17,885 nucleotides of DNA from CAZFER01 sp964517495 (GCA_964517495.1 CAZFER010000098.1:1-17885), one strand, 5' to 3'. Positions 4,880-13,130 are shown, counted from the first letter of the stretch. Notes: generated by a model from the sequence alone, not told the origin. A program made the numbers and translations.

Positions 4880-7249
4880 ATGTATAAACTCATGATTCAT
4901 GGATTTCTTCGTCGCAGTTATATTGTCATGGTTTTGACAATTCTAAGTGTTCTTTCCAACACCAGTACCGCCTTAGAAACGGAGGATGGCTGGGTCGGAG
5001 GTGGTCCACTACCTCCCAACAATACTGATCTCAAATCGCTAGCCCAATTACCGGATGGGCGTTTGTTAGCGGGTACAAAAACAGGGGGCATTTTTATAAG
5101 CAATCCCGAGATCAGCAAATGGGAGACCAATGCATTTGGATTAACTGCTGGTGACGGTCAAGACGCCAAATCGATTGCCGTATTGGAAAGCGGCATGGTT
5201 GTGGTGGGTACGAAGGATGGCGTATTTTATTCTGAAGATAGCGGAGAAACCTTCACTCGCAGTGAGGGTTTAGACAACACTTTATCTCAAAGCGATTCTG
5301 GTTTTTCGACTTCCTCTCTTAATACGAAAATCTCGTTGGCATTACAGAATTCGCAACCCGTGCTACCTGCTCATGTGAATGTGGAAGATTTTTATCACAG
5401 TCAATTAAAACTACATCCAACCCCTGATTTTCAAGTTTTAGCAGAAAGCGATACCAAAGACGCTCGTTTTTTGACAGTAGACCCGGTCAATCCTAGCCAG
5501 GTGCATTTGGCAACCAAGGGTGGGTATTTTCTCAGCCAAGATGAGGGAAAAACGTGGAGCGGCTATTCGGAAGGATTATCGGGTGACGAGTTGGATGTCA
5601 AAGCTGTGGTTGTACAGTTTGAACCGTATACCATTTTATTGGGGACAAAAATCGGTTTATTCAAATCCTCAAATCCAGAAACTGAGCCTTGGGAATTTGT
5701 GTCGTTTGGGCCTGTGGAAGAATTTGGTTTTACAAGTTTGGATGAAGCCGAGTTCAAAGGTATGGCGTTCAATGCCGATTTCAGTTCGTTGTATGCAGCG
5801 GTGAAAATCAAACAAGAGAATGAAGACGGTCAAAAACGGGAAATTAAAACGGTTATACGAAGCGATGATGGCGGAACAAACTGGTCAGTCACCACCTTGC
5901 CCAGTGAAGCCGAGGTAAAGGAGTTTGGTTTAGCCCCTCATCCGAGCGATCCCGAAGAGATTTTAGTTGGTGATAAAAATGGAAATCTCTTTCAGTCGGA
6001 TGATCGAGGTGATACTTGGGATGAAGTGAATGCTCCAGATGTGAATGAAGAAATAAAAGTCTTGCTTCGTGATGGTGGTTCACCAGAAACAACGTGGTTT
6101 GCCGGAACGAAGGAAGGTTTTTTCAAAACGGAGATTTCAGGGCAAACCTGGCAGGATGTGAACAAAGGTTTGATCTCAGCAGCGGCAGAAGTGAAAGACT
6201 TGGTGGTTGATCCGAACTCTCCAACCGCATTGTTCGCGGGAACCAAATCGGGATTGTGGTTTACTGAGCAAGGCGCTGAAACCATTGGCGAAGGATGGAC
6301 AGAACTAACGCAAGGCATTTCTACCTTGTTTGATTTGGATGTTCGGCGGGTGCTGGTTGATTTTACCAACGATTCCAGCGGCAATACCATTTTTTTGGCG
6401 GCCAAATTTGATATCTTTAAATATTCCAATGTGGATGGAAGTTTTTTATGGCTTGATTCCAGCAATGGGATTCCAGCATTTGAGAAAGACGGAAAAATGC
6501 AAAAAGATATCAAATGGATTACACAAGATCCTGAAAACCCTTCAATGCTATACATTTCCCGGAAAAAAGAGATTCGGTTGGAGGATGGAACCGAAGTCCG
6601 AACGGGAGAAGTGTATCGGTCAGGCGATGGCGGGAACAATTGGATTAAAATAACAAGCGATGAGCAGTTTTCGGGGGAACAGACCGGAGACGCGAAAACC
6701 GTCTCTATCCTTGGGGATTGGATCTACGTAGGAACAAAAGCGGGAATGTTCCGTGGCAACAAGAACGATTCACTTCCGATTCAGTTCGAAGCGGTCAATG
6801 AGGGCCTGATAGCTGAACCGGGGAAAAATGAGATTGACATCAAAACCGTAGAAGTCTCAAACGATGGAACCAAATTGTTCGCTGGAATTAAAACGGGGAT
6901 ATTTCTTAATGAAAATCATAGTGATTTTTGGACTGATATTACAGGAAACCTCCCTGCGGAAAAACCAGATGAACCTTTCAAGAAAGAAGTGGAAGCAATT
7001 CATTTCGATTCCATGCAACGACTTTGGGTTGGCAGCAAGAAGAATGGAGTGTTCTTCACGTCAAATCCACTTAACGCCAGCTGGGTTGAAAAAACGGGTA
7101 ATTTGCCTGAAGGGAAGCCGCTGGAATTAAAATCCATAACGTCCGCACCTAGTGAATCTACCCGGTTTTATATTGGAACCAAATCTGGCGCGTTTACCCG
7201 CATAATTCCAGGTGACACCGGGATTCCAGATTGGAGTGTGTTCGAATGA
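4880..7249 (+). CDS. Secreted Asp-box beta-propeller protein of about 12 repeats
   Basis: A 789-aa protein. The ATG at 4880 is preceded by AAGGAG; a longer frame upstream lacks a credible signal. Residues 1-31 form a Sec signal peptide (basic start, hydrophobic core, STA end). The rest is built from blades marked by (A/V/L)GTKxGxF at residues 64, 109, 210, 254, 363, 408, 453, 617, 668, 717 and 765, several degenerate, plus a weak one near 506. Asp-boxes (S-x-D-x-G-x-T/N-W/F) occur at 118, 219, 328, 373 and 581, as in sialidase/BNR and sortilin-like propellers. Twelve or so blades imply two stacked or open propellers. No catalytic triad or known enzyme signature is visible. It lies 32 bp after the second pilin and overlaps the PepSY gene by ATGA. 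It may be surface-exposed or carried by the pseudopilus; the function is unknown. Confidence 0.82.
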   Translation: MYKLMIHGFLRRSYIVMVLTILSVLSNTSTALETEDGWVGGGPLPPNNTDLKSLAQLPDGRLLAGTKTGGIFISNPEISKWETNAFGLTAGDGQDAKSIAVLESGMVVVGTKDGVFYSEDSGETFTRSEGLDNTLSQSDSGFSTSSLNTKISLALQNSQPVLPAHVNVEDFYHSQLKLHPTPDFQVLAESDTKDARFLTVDPVNPSQVHLATKGGYFLSQDEGKTWSGYSEGLSGDELDVKAVVVQFEPYTILLGTKIGLFKSSNPETEPWEFVSFGPVEEFGFTSLDEAEFKGMAFNADFSSLYAAVKIKQENEDGQKREIKTVIRSDDGGTNWSVTTLPSEAEVKEFGLAPHPSDPEEILVGDKNGNLFQSDDRGDTWDEVNAPDVNEEIKVLLRDGGSPETTWFAGTKEGFFKTEISGQTWQDVNKGLISAAAEVKDLVVDPNSPTALFAGTKSGLWFTEQGAETIGEGWTELTQGISTLFDLDVRRVLVDFTNDSSGNTIFLAAKFDIFKYSNVDGSFLWLDSSNGIPAFEKDGKMQKDIKWITQDPENPSMLYISRKKEIRLEDGTEVRTGEVYRSGDGGNNWIKITSDEQFSGEQTGDAKTVSILGDWIYVGTKAGMFRGNKNDSLPIQFEAVNEGLIAEPGKNEIDIKTVEVSNDGTKLFAGIKTGIFLNENHSDFWTDITGNLPAEKPDEPFKKEVEAIHFDSMQRLWVGSKKNGVFFTSNPLNASWVEKTGNLPEGKPLELKSITSAPSESTRFYIGTKSGAFTRIIPGDTGIPDWSVFE

Positions 7250-7842
7250 AAACACAATTCAAGCACTGGAAATCTCTACATTCCTACATGGGATTAATCT
7301 TTGGTATCGTTATTTTGATGATTGGAGTAACCGGGTTTATCCTGATTGAGCATGATAAATTTGGACTCAAGGATAAACCCGTAACGTTCGCACCATTGGT
7401 TGCTTGGTATGACAACATGCCAGACGAGGAAAAAGATTATAAAGAACGGGAAGTCGTCACGCTCTATACCGCTGATGGCAAACCGGTTGAAGTCGCATCC
7501 GATCACGGAGCAATTTTGGTTGCCGAAGCGGATAACCGTTGGATTAAAGCAAAAGAATCAATGATGGGAATTAGTGTTACCAAAAAAGCCTTCGCGAAAA
7601 CCGAAATCCCAAAGGAAGAAAAATTGCATTGGGGCAAAGTGGTTGATGATTTGCACACAGGTAAATTTTTTGGAGGATGGTTGAATGTTCTCTACTATAT
7701 AACTGCACTCAGTTTGGTAATTTTCACTCTATCCGGTGTATATTTGTGGTATAAACCCTGGGCGCAAAAACGTGCGAGAAAGCCAAAGCAAGTGGTTGCT
7801 ATAAACACACGCAAAAAAGCTGAAACGAATCCAATTTCATGA
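7246..7842 (+). CDS. PepSY-associated two-helix membrane protein
   Basis: A 198-aa protein. The start at 7246 is chosen for the ATGA overlap with the propeller gene; an in-frame TTG at 7231 would add five residues. It begins HWKSLHSYMGLIFG (H7, H12) into a first membrane helix at about 14-34. A periplasmic part at about 40-145 includes a PepSY-like strand pattern (VVTLYTADGKPVEV...ILVAEADNRW). LHTGKFFGGW (H137) then leads into a second helix at about 147-169, and a basic tail follows. PepSY-TM proteins often belong to iron- or heme-linked reductase systems, and the paired histidines could bind heme b; that is inference. The strict coupling to the secreted propeller suggests the two proteins act together. 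The family is fairly clear and the role is unknown. Confidence 0.75.
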   Translation: MKTQFKHWKSLHSYMGLIFGIVILMIGVTGFILIEHDKFGLKDKPVTFAPLVAWYDNMPDEEKDYKEREVVTLYTADGKPVEVASDHGAILVAEADNRWIKAKESMMGISVTKKAFAKTEIPKEEKLHWGKVVDDLHTGKFFGGWLNVLYYITALSLVIFTLSGVYLWYKPWAQKRARKPKQVVAINTRKKAETNPIS

Positions 7843-7919
7843 ATGCGATGCTTTTCACCACACAATAATCCTTTTTGCGCCTCTCTATTCTTTGTGTCAA
7901 CCAATTTGCGTCAACTTGT
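7843..7919. other. Convergent intergenic gap
   Basis: A 77-bp space between the converging PepSY and permease genes. I see no stem-loop followed by a T-run, so no intrinsic terminator can be called for either side. It contains a short direct repeat (GTCAAC twice), which reads GTTGACGCAAATTGGTTGAC on the minus strand. This weakly resembles the start of the arsR promoter beyond copy 1 of the 84-bp repeat, so it may be a decayed relic of it. Confidence 0.4.
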
Positions 7920-8003
7920 AATCAGGTTAGCTGATCGATACTCATGTAGATCCCGATTAAAATGAAGACGATACCGGTTAGGCGTCGTACCCACCATTCA
8001 ATA
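7920..8003. repeat. 84-bp direct repeat, copy 2
   Basis: This is the 3' end of the intact permease gene including its stop, matching 3245-3328 at 82 of 84 positions. Together the two copies bracket the rightward pilin/propeller/PepSY unit. Confidence 0.9.
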
Positions 8004-8605
8004 TGGGTGATCCGATTGAAGGATTTGCTCATTGAGTAGGTTCCCCATGCAATCAGCACTGCAAAGAATACCACTGGTAAAGCGGTTCCAATTCCATACA
8101 GAGAGGGTAGAAATGTACCCGATTGATGCTGAATCGCCAACGGAATCAAACTGCCAAAGAACAAAGCCGCCGAAACCGGGCAAAACGAGAGGGCGAACAC
8201 AATGCCTAATGCGCCAGCGCCCCATAGGCCCCACGTTTCTGCGCGTTTTTGAATCCATTGGCTTAGCCTGGAGTTTCCCAGGCTGAGTGAAATCAATTCC
8301 AGCAAGAACATGCCGACAATTATTAACAAAGGGCCCAGAATCTTGTGCATGTATTTTTGCAGAAAAAAAGATAGCTGCGGCGTATTGAGAAAACTGGTGA
8401 CGATCAGCCAGCCAAGAAAAAAATACGTCAAAGACCGTCCTAAGGTATAAAAGACGCCTGCCCAAAGCACATGGGCCGGGCGATCCACTCTTCGTCCGAT
8501 ATATGAAATTGCCGCGATGTTTGTTGCCAGGGGGCACGGGCTGATGGAGGTCAAAATACCAAGCCATAACGCCGTACCCCAAGAAAATAAGTACTCCATT
8601 ATCAT
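7922..8605 (-). CDS. CcdA/DsbD-like membrane permease, ArsG type
   Basis: A 227-aa protein with about six membrane helices and the CcdA/DsbD signature cysteines, each next to proline: ISPCPLATNI (C24) and LSFCPVSAALFFG (C142). In DsbD-type proteins such a pair passes reducing power across the membrane. The SPCPLATNIAAISYIG segment is also what I associate with the ArsG family, proposed to export trivalent aromatic arsenicals with partner proteins ArsE and ArsF. Its upstream genes here (small redox protein, DGC protein, CPTC thioredoxin-fold protein) fit such a set. The start overlaps the preceding stop (ATGA). A second ATG six bases downstream is possible. The fold is certain; whether it transports a substrate or only electrons is open. 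Confidence 0.82.
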   Translation of the reverse strand: MIMEYLFSWGTALWLGILTSISPCPLATNIAAISYIGRRVDRPAHVLWAGVFYTLGRSLTYFFLGWLIVTSFLNTPQLSFFLQKYMHKILGPLLIIVGMFLLELISLSLGNSRLSQWIQKRAETWGLWGAGALGIVFALSFCPVSAALFFGSLIPLAIQHQSGTFLPSLYGIGTALPVVFFAVLIAWGTYSMSKSFNRITHIEWWVRRLTGIVFILIGIYMSIDQLT

Positions 8606-9081
8606 AGTTCCTTCAAATATTCTTCGGTTTCAATTTTGATGTAATCAAGAAATGCCTCTCGGTTTCCGGATAGGAACCAGACATTTTCCAGTTTTTTCCA
8701 TGTTTTCAACTCGCCATTTTCCATCATTGCCAAAACAACCATCTTCATATTGAGTTGAAAATCTTCGATATAATGTCTGTTGCCTGCTGTTTCCACATTC
8801 ACGGGTTTCCATACAATGAGATTGGAGTCAAGTTCATCCTTGAAAAATGTATGCAAGGATTCCTGGGTATACGTTTCGATGTTTATGCAGGTAGGACATC
8901 GTTGGTATCCAAAAAAGTAGTAGGCGATAATTTGCACGGGCATTTTATCTTCATGGGAAAGGGTTTCTTCGTTGTTAACCTCTTCTGAAACGACGGGCCG
9001 GTATTCTTGATAGATCATGGCCGCTACCGATCCAACAACGAATAAAAGCAAAATGATGGTAATAATTTGTTTGGATTTCAT
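8602..9081 (-). CDS. Membrane-anchored thioredoxin-fold protein with CPTC motif
   Basis: A 159-aa protein with an N-terminal hydrophobic segment at about 5-24 that should anchor it in the inner membrane facing the periplasm. A thioredoxin-like domain follows, with IIAYYFFGYQRCPTC (C62, C65) at the position of the redox-active pair. There are no other cysteines in the mature part. The ribosome binding site AAAGGAT precedes the ATG, and the gene overlaps the ArsG-like permease by ATGA. A CXXC partner directly coupled to a CcdA-like membrane protein suggests it receives electrons from that protein. Homologues are common in such gene sets as uncharacterised proteins. The assignment is by motif and context. 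Confidence 0.72.
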   Translation of the reverse strand: MKSKQIITIILLLFVVGSVAAMIYQEYRPVVSEEVNNEETLSHEDKMPVQIIAYYFFGYQRCPTCINIETYTQESLHTFFKDELDSNLIVWKPVNVETAGNRHYIEDFQLNMKMVVLAMMENGELKTWKKLENVWFLSGNREAFLDYIKIETEEYLKEL

Positions 9082-9094
9082 GGCAATATCCTTT

Positions 9095-9472
9095 CTATGC
9101 GGTCAAGAGTTTTCGTGCCTCTATAAGGGATTGCTCAACCCGTTCATCCGTCACTGGTGATTCGCCTTTTTTCATTCCAAGCGTTTCGAGTTGAAGGTGT
9201 TTGAAATTGGTGAAGCCCGTCTTATTCAGGATGATTTTGGCGCAATCTTTATCACATCCGTCAATGGCGAGCATGTCTGATGCATTTTTTGTGGTTTCTA
9301 AAATGTCAGGGATCTCAGCGCCGACAGCGGCGATACAGCACATCGAGGCCGTTTTCTCTTCTTTTAATTTGCGGGCGGTTTGATCGGAAATTGCTCCAAC
9401 ATCCGCCGCCCCAGAGCAAGAGAAAACGAGTTTGTATTTTGGTTTTGAGCATTGGCATGTTTGAGTGTTCAC
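9095..9472 (-). CDS. DGC-domain putative zinc-binding protein
   Basis: A 125-aa soluble protein starting with GTG at 9472. The start is set by GGAG eight bases upstream and by only 2 bp of spacing from the preceding stop. It carries the family motif AIDGCDKDCAKIIL (D71-G72-C73, C77) plus C6, C8, C19 (FSCSGAADVG), C45 and C46, the cysteine set expected for the DGC family. Members are called putative zinc-binding proteins, and none has a firm biochemical role that I know of. The position between two redox-active disulfide proteins suggests it binds a thiophilic ion or takes part in thiol exchange. Confidence 0.85.
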   Translation of the reverse strand: MNTQTCQCSKPKYKLVFSCSGAADVGAISDQTARKLKEEKTASMCCIAAVGAEIPDILETTKNASDMLAIDGCDKDCAKIILNKTGFTNFKHLQLETLGMKKGESPVTDERVEQSLIEARKLLTA

Positions 9473-9474
9473 GG

Positions 9475-9714
9475 TTAATTCTCCTTAAGTAGATTTTGAA
9501 TTTCATCGGGTGCAAGGACTTTACCAGACGCCAGTACTTTTCCATCAACAGCTAACGCAGGCGTACTCATCACGCCAAACGATACGATATCGTTGATGTC
9601 TTGAACTTTTTCGATTTCGTATTCGATTCCGATTTCTTTGGCGGCTTGTTCGGCATTGGCGGTCAAGGTTTTGCATTTGGGACAGCCCGTACCAAGGATT
9701 TGTAACTTTATCAT
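9475..9714 (-). CDS. Small redox-active disulfide (thioredoxin-like) protein
   Basis: A 79-aa glutaredoxin/thioredoxin-fold protein of the redox-active disulfide protein 2 type: strand IKLQILGTG, active site CPKC (C11, C14), a helix, then the cis-proline region STPALAVDG (P56) and the end segment GKVLAPDEIQNLL. It has no signal peptide, so it should act in the cytosol. The ribosome binding region AGGAGTAAAGGATC precedes the ATG. It heads the four-gene thiol-redox module and could supply electrons to the CcdA-like protein or hold a metalloid on its cysteine pair. Confidence 0.87.
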   Translation of the reverse strand: MIKLQILGTGCPKCKTLTANAEQAAKEIGIEYEIEKVQDINDIVSFGVMSTPALAVDGKVLASGKVLAPDEIQNLLKEN

Positions 9715-9743
9715 GATCCTTTACTCCTAAGTATAGATTTGGA

Positions 9744-9776
9744 TGTGTCGAGCAGGATAATTTCCCGCTCGACACA
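9744..9776 (-). other. Strong intercistronic stem-loop
   Basis: On the minus strand TGTGTCGAGCGGGA pairs with TCCTGCTCGACACA around a 5-nt loop: a 14-bp stem with one G-U pair. It lies in the 77-bp gap between the split-Soret-like cytochrome gene and the small redox protein gene. No T-run follows on either strand, so it is not a standard intrinsic terminator. An RNA-processing or stability element, or a protein-binding inverted repeat, is more likely. Confidence 0.65.
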
Positions 9777-9791
9777 GATATAAATTATTCG

Positions 9792-10604
9792 TTAAAATTG
9801 CTCCCAATTGGATATGGGAAGTGGATGATTTTCTGGCTCATGACATGAGACACAATCCATCTTGCCAAGTGAATTATTCAGAGCAGTTGGACCATGGCAT
9901 GTCATACATTCTGCAACAGAATCCGCTGGCCCATGTTGAGAAACGAACAAATTTTGAAAATGATCGTTTAATAAATGGCATGTTTTACCAGCAACATCTG
10001 CAACAAGACGAGCACATCGTTCTTTCCGTTCGGCGGAAGTGGCACCGACACCTGCAACTTTGCACCATTTACTCACTGAAGCATGACACAATGGGGAATC
10101 GGAGACGCTGGTTTGGATTTCACTCAAACCAGAAGGGATAAAAATAGGGATGGCGGTACTCGAATACCATGCAACGAGTTCATTGATTAATTGTTTGGCA
10201 TCCTCGAATTCACATACCAAATTAATCATAGCCGATGCACCATTTAATGTTCCACATACCGATCCCCATCCCGCAACACCGCCTTCACCATATAAAAACA
10301 TTTCAGCTGGTATGGATGTAAATGGTTCACCAACCAATTCTTTCCATTGGCTTAATAGTGCCTGCGCAGTCCCATAACAACACGCACCTTGATAAAAGGC
10401 TTCGTATCCACGTTCAGCAGCAATTTCGGGATACAAATCAATAAAAGGGAAAGGCCATTCTTGTGTTTGACTAATCGTAACTTGACCATTCGCTTTTAAT
10501 GATTGAACCGAAGTGCCCACAACTCCAGCAGATACTGTTCCTGCGGATATCAGGCTGGCTTTTTTTAAAAAATCACGACGAGGTACTGCATTCTCTGAGT
10601 TCAT
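9792..10604 (-). CDS. Tat-exported split-Soret-like diheme cytochrome c
   Basis: A 270-aa protein. Residues 1-38 form a Tat signal (PRRDFLKK, then a hydrophobic stretch), implying export after cofactor loading. The middle part belongs to the C_GCAxxG_C_C redox family: YQGACCYGTAQALL (C75, C76), GEGGVAGWGSVCGTLNGA (C117) and C131, with further cysteines at 173, 181, 197 and 209. The C-terminus holds two c-type heme sites, CMTCH (233-237) and CVSCH (251-255). This combination matches split-Soret cytochrome c of sulfate reducers, a dimer with two hemes per subunit, whose role is debated. A strong ribosome binding site (AGGGGGAG) precedes the ATG, 55 bp after the octaheme gene. It probably exchanges electrons with the octaheme protein. 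Confidence 0.88.
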   Translation of the reverse strand: MNSENAVPRRDFLKKASLISAGTVSAGVVGTSVQSLKANGQVTISQTQEWPFPFIDLYPEIAAERGYEAFYQGACCYGTAQALLSQWKELVGEPFTSIPAEMFLYGEGGVAGWGSVCGTLNGASAMINLVCEFEDAKQLINELVAWYSSTAIPIFIPSGLSEIQTSVSDSPLCHASVSKWCKVAGVGATSAERKERCARLVADVAGKTCHLLNDHFQNLFVSQHGPADSVAECMTCHGPTALNNSLGKMDCVSCHEPENHPLPISNWEQF

Positions 10605-10659
10605 AATTCTCCCCCTTTTTTTAAATTCAATTTGTTTAGACTACTCACGTCCAGTTTTC

Positions 10660-13116
10660 TCAAAAATATTGTTTTTCCTCCTTCCTTTTTTGATGTGGTT
10701 TTGAAATGGAAATCGTGGATAAGATAAGAATAACTCCTAGCAAAATGCCGATCAGGCCAAGATCGAAAAAGGTAAACGCTAACCGTATTGCAAGTCCAAG
10801 CCCAGGAATGTTTAGAAGCATGAAAATGCCAGTAATAAATACAACAACTAAAGAAAGGATTAATAGTTTAGAAAAAATCTTAAAGAGATTATCGTGTTGG
10901 TTCTTTTCCATTTTATTCGTAATCGCGAGTGTGGTAATCCCCGCCGCGATTACAAAACATGAAATCAGAAAGTGACGGCTGTCCAGCCAAAAACGAGAGG
11001 GGAGCATATACGTCACGAGTTGAGTTTGAGTCAGCAAGATCAAAAAGCCAACCCCAGTGGCAAGAAAAAACCAGTATAGAATCGGGATCAAGGTTTCATT
11101 TTTATCGAATAATATATGTTTGGCGATGCAGTAAGCGAAACTCAACAATGCAAAAACAAACAGGATATAGAAAAGAGATTTCAGATAGGTTTCGCGCCAA
11201 ACGCCGGGCCATACGTCCATTGCGCCGAATCCCATCATCACGTATTGCGGTTTGACCACTGGATTGCCGTCCCGATCAAAGGGGGATGTAAATGCGCTGG
11301 CGAAGAAAAAGTCAGAGTCTGGAGAATGGCAGTCGGTGCAGCCATTGAATCCAAGCGCTGCTTTTGCTGGATAGATGTCGTGGTTGTATTTATGAGAATT
11401 TCCGTAAGCGGATGCTTCCCATTCGTGGATGGGAATTTCCCGGTATTCCGTCCCCGATGAATACACCCGGTTATCCATCACCCATACAACCTTTTTGCCT
11501 TCCATAGGATATTGGATGTTAGTCAACATCTCAGAAACAGAAGCGATCAAGGCGTCGATTTCATCCGGCGTATTCACTTCAGGAACAAGATCGTCATTAT
11601 CATCTTTGATTTTCGCTAACTCTGAGTATTTATCCGGATCGGCCTGATGTTCAGTCCACATTTTGTATATATCAGACATTTTGGGCTGCATCAACCCTTG
11701 TTGGCCTTCTACTTCAATTCCAGGCCAAGCGCTATGGACGCGATTGACTGGAAAGATTTTTCCCTCATAACGCGTTAACGCCGGTTTGTAAGGATCGGTG
11801 GGTTTGTCGTCATACCCGTTGGCTTCCAAGTCGCCATAATGGTTCCAATAATTCATATCCGGTCCGTAAAACGTCCAGAGATGCTTTCCTTTGGTTGGAA
11901 TGCGCGGACCGGGATTAAAGACATCGCCCGCCTGGAACTGCGCGGCTTTCACGGCGCGTTCGGGAATATGGCAGGTTTGGCAGGCAATTTTGTCGAGATG
12001 CAAGGGCGGCAACCAAGGATGAGTCGCAATGGGAGCGCCTAAATATCCGGTGTCATGACAATCCTCACAACTGCGGCAGGTATTGTCGAGATCGTTTCGC
12101 ACTTGTCCGCCGGGATCGTCGCCTTTTCCAATTTGATGGAGTTCTTTTCCATTGATACGCTCATCGGTTGCCGAGCTTCCTGCCGGATGGCAATCCACAC
12201 ATTTCAAACCGGCACGGAGATGAACATCGGTACGGGAGCGGAAGTTTGCGCCGCGTTTTTTCCAGCCGGGTTTGGCGTGGCATTGAAGGCACGTCTCATT
12301 GCGAGGCTCACGAACGATATGGAGAGAAACTGTTCCGTCCGGATTGAATTTTGTTTTATCATAGAAAACCTGAATTTCTTCGCCATTTGAAACAGAACCA
12401 TCAATCGAAGCAAAACCCGCGGAAGCGGTTGGAATCCAGCGGAAATTTGTTAAGCCAAGCTGCTTGTTTCGTGTGCTGAAATCATACTCCGGGAGATGGC
12501 ATAATAAACAATCGGCTTCCAGGACGCCGGTCTTATCCCAATTGGTTTTGTAATAATCACCGTCCAGATTATTCTCGCCACCGGAAACAAGGCCGCTATC
12601 TGGGTTTTTCATCCATTGATCGTACCGCTTGCCGTCGCGATCAAACTCCAACGGGCCGCCTCCAGGATGGCATTTCCCGCACCCAGCCGTGATAAAGGTT
12701 TGGGGGGTCATGTCCATTGTCGCGGCGGAATCATTCTTTTTGGGAGAGAGGTATCGATACAACGGAGCGGGCGAACACCAGGTTCCCCCAAAATTGCCCG
12801 GACTGAGCGCCCACTGAACCCGCTTGGATTGATCTTCCGTGGGCTTCTCATCCGCACCTTGCTGGAAATGGTATCCCTGTGTGATTTTTTCATAGTCGTG
12901 ACATTTGCCGCAGGTCTGTTTGGGTGAATAAGGTTTGTCATCATTTATGCCGTTTATAGGATTAATAATGTTTCCTTTTTCATCCAACAAATGGAATGGT
13001 GGACAAACGCCGGGGATTTTGGGTTCCAAATTTGCGCTATAGGCGGCTGAACGAAAAACACCCATAAGTAGAAAAAAACCCATCATGATGAAGATGAACT
13101 TGTTGTTGACATGCAT
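10660..13116 (-). CDS. Octaheme c-type cytochrome with C-terminal membrane domain
   Basis: An 818-aa protein from the ATG at 13116, which has AGGAG at good spacing; a TTG at 13134 would add six residues. After a signal peptide (about 1-28) there are eight CXXCH heme sites: CGKCH 69, CGKCH 146, CLLCH 203, CLQCH 276, CVDCH 306, CEDCH 350, CQTCH 379 and CTDCH 593. Residues about 647 to 800 form five hydrophobic helices with H667 near the end of the first and H715 at the start of the third, possible heme or quinone contacts. A fused multiheme and membrane part suggests electron exchange between the quinone pool and the periplasm. It starts 14 bp after the RND permease gene, with its ribosome binding site next to that stop. 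I do not recognise a characterised homologue. Confidence 0.83.
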   Translation of the reverse strand: MHVNNKFIFIMMGFFLLMGVFRSAAYSANLEPKIPGVCPPFHLLDEKGNIINPINGINDDKPYSPKQTCGKCHDYEKITQGYHFQQGADEKPTEDQSKRVQWALSPGNFGGTWCSPAPLYRYLSPKKNDSAATMDMTPQTFITAGCGKCHPGGGPLEFDRDGKRYDQWMKNPDSGLVSGGENNLDGDYYKTNWDKTGVLEADCLLCHLPEYDFSTRNKQLGLTNFRWIPTASAGFASIDGSVSNGEEIQVFYDKTKFNPDGTVSLHIVREPRNETCLQCHAKPGWKKRGANFRSRTDVHLRAGLKCVDCHPAGSSATDERINGKELHQIGKGDDPGGQVRNDLDNTCRSCEDCHDTGYLGAPIATHPWLPPLHLDKIACQTCHIPERAVKAAQFQAGDVFNPGPRIPTKGKHLWTFYGPDMNYWNHYGDLEANGYDDKPTDPYKPALTRYEGKIFPVNRVHSAWPGIEVEGQQGLMQPKMSDIYKMWTEHQADPDKYSELAKIKDDNDDLVPEVNTPDEIDALIASVSEMLTNIQYPMEGKKVVWVMDNRVYSSGTEYREIPIHEWEASAYGNSHKYNHDIYPAKAALGFNGCTDCHSPDSDFFFASAFTSPFDRDGNPVVKPQYVMMGFGAMDVWPGVWRETYLKSLFYILFVFALLSFAYCIAKHILFDKNETLIPILYWFFLATGVGFLILLTQTQLVTYMLPSRFWLDSRHFLISCFVIAAGITTLAITNKMEKNQHDNLFKIFSKLLILSLVVVFITGIFMLLNIPGLGLAIRLAFTFFDLGLIGILLGVILILSTISISKPHQKRKEEKQYF

Positions 13117-13130
13117 TCTTATATTACTCC

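Noticed and set aside
5992..6639. A 215-codon leftward frame opposite the propeller gene
   Set aside because: It mirrors the repetitive propeller coding sequence and has no homology-like motifs; the plus-strand gene is clearly real.
3245..8003. Insertion sequence or integrative element bounded by the direct repeats
   Set aside because: There is no transposase, integrase, terminal inverted repeat or attachment-site-like structure; the repeat is coding sequence of the permease gene, so recombination or segmental duplication is more likely than a classic mobile element.
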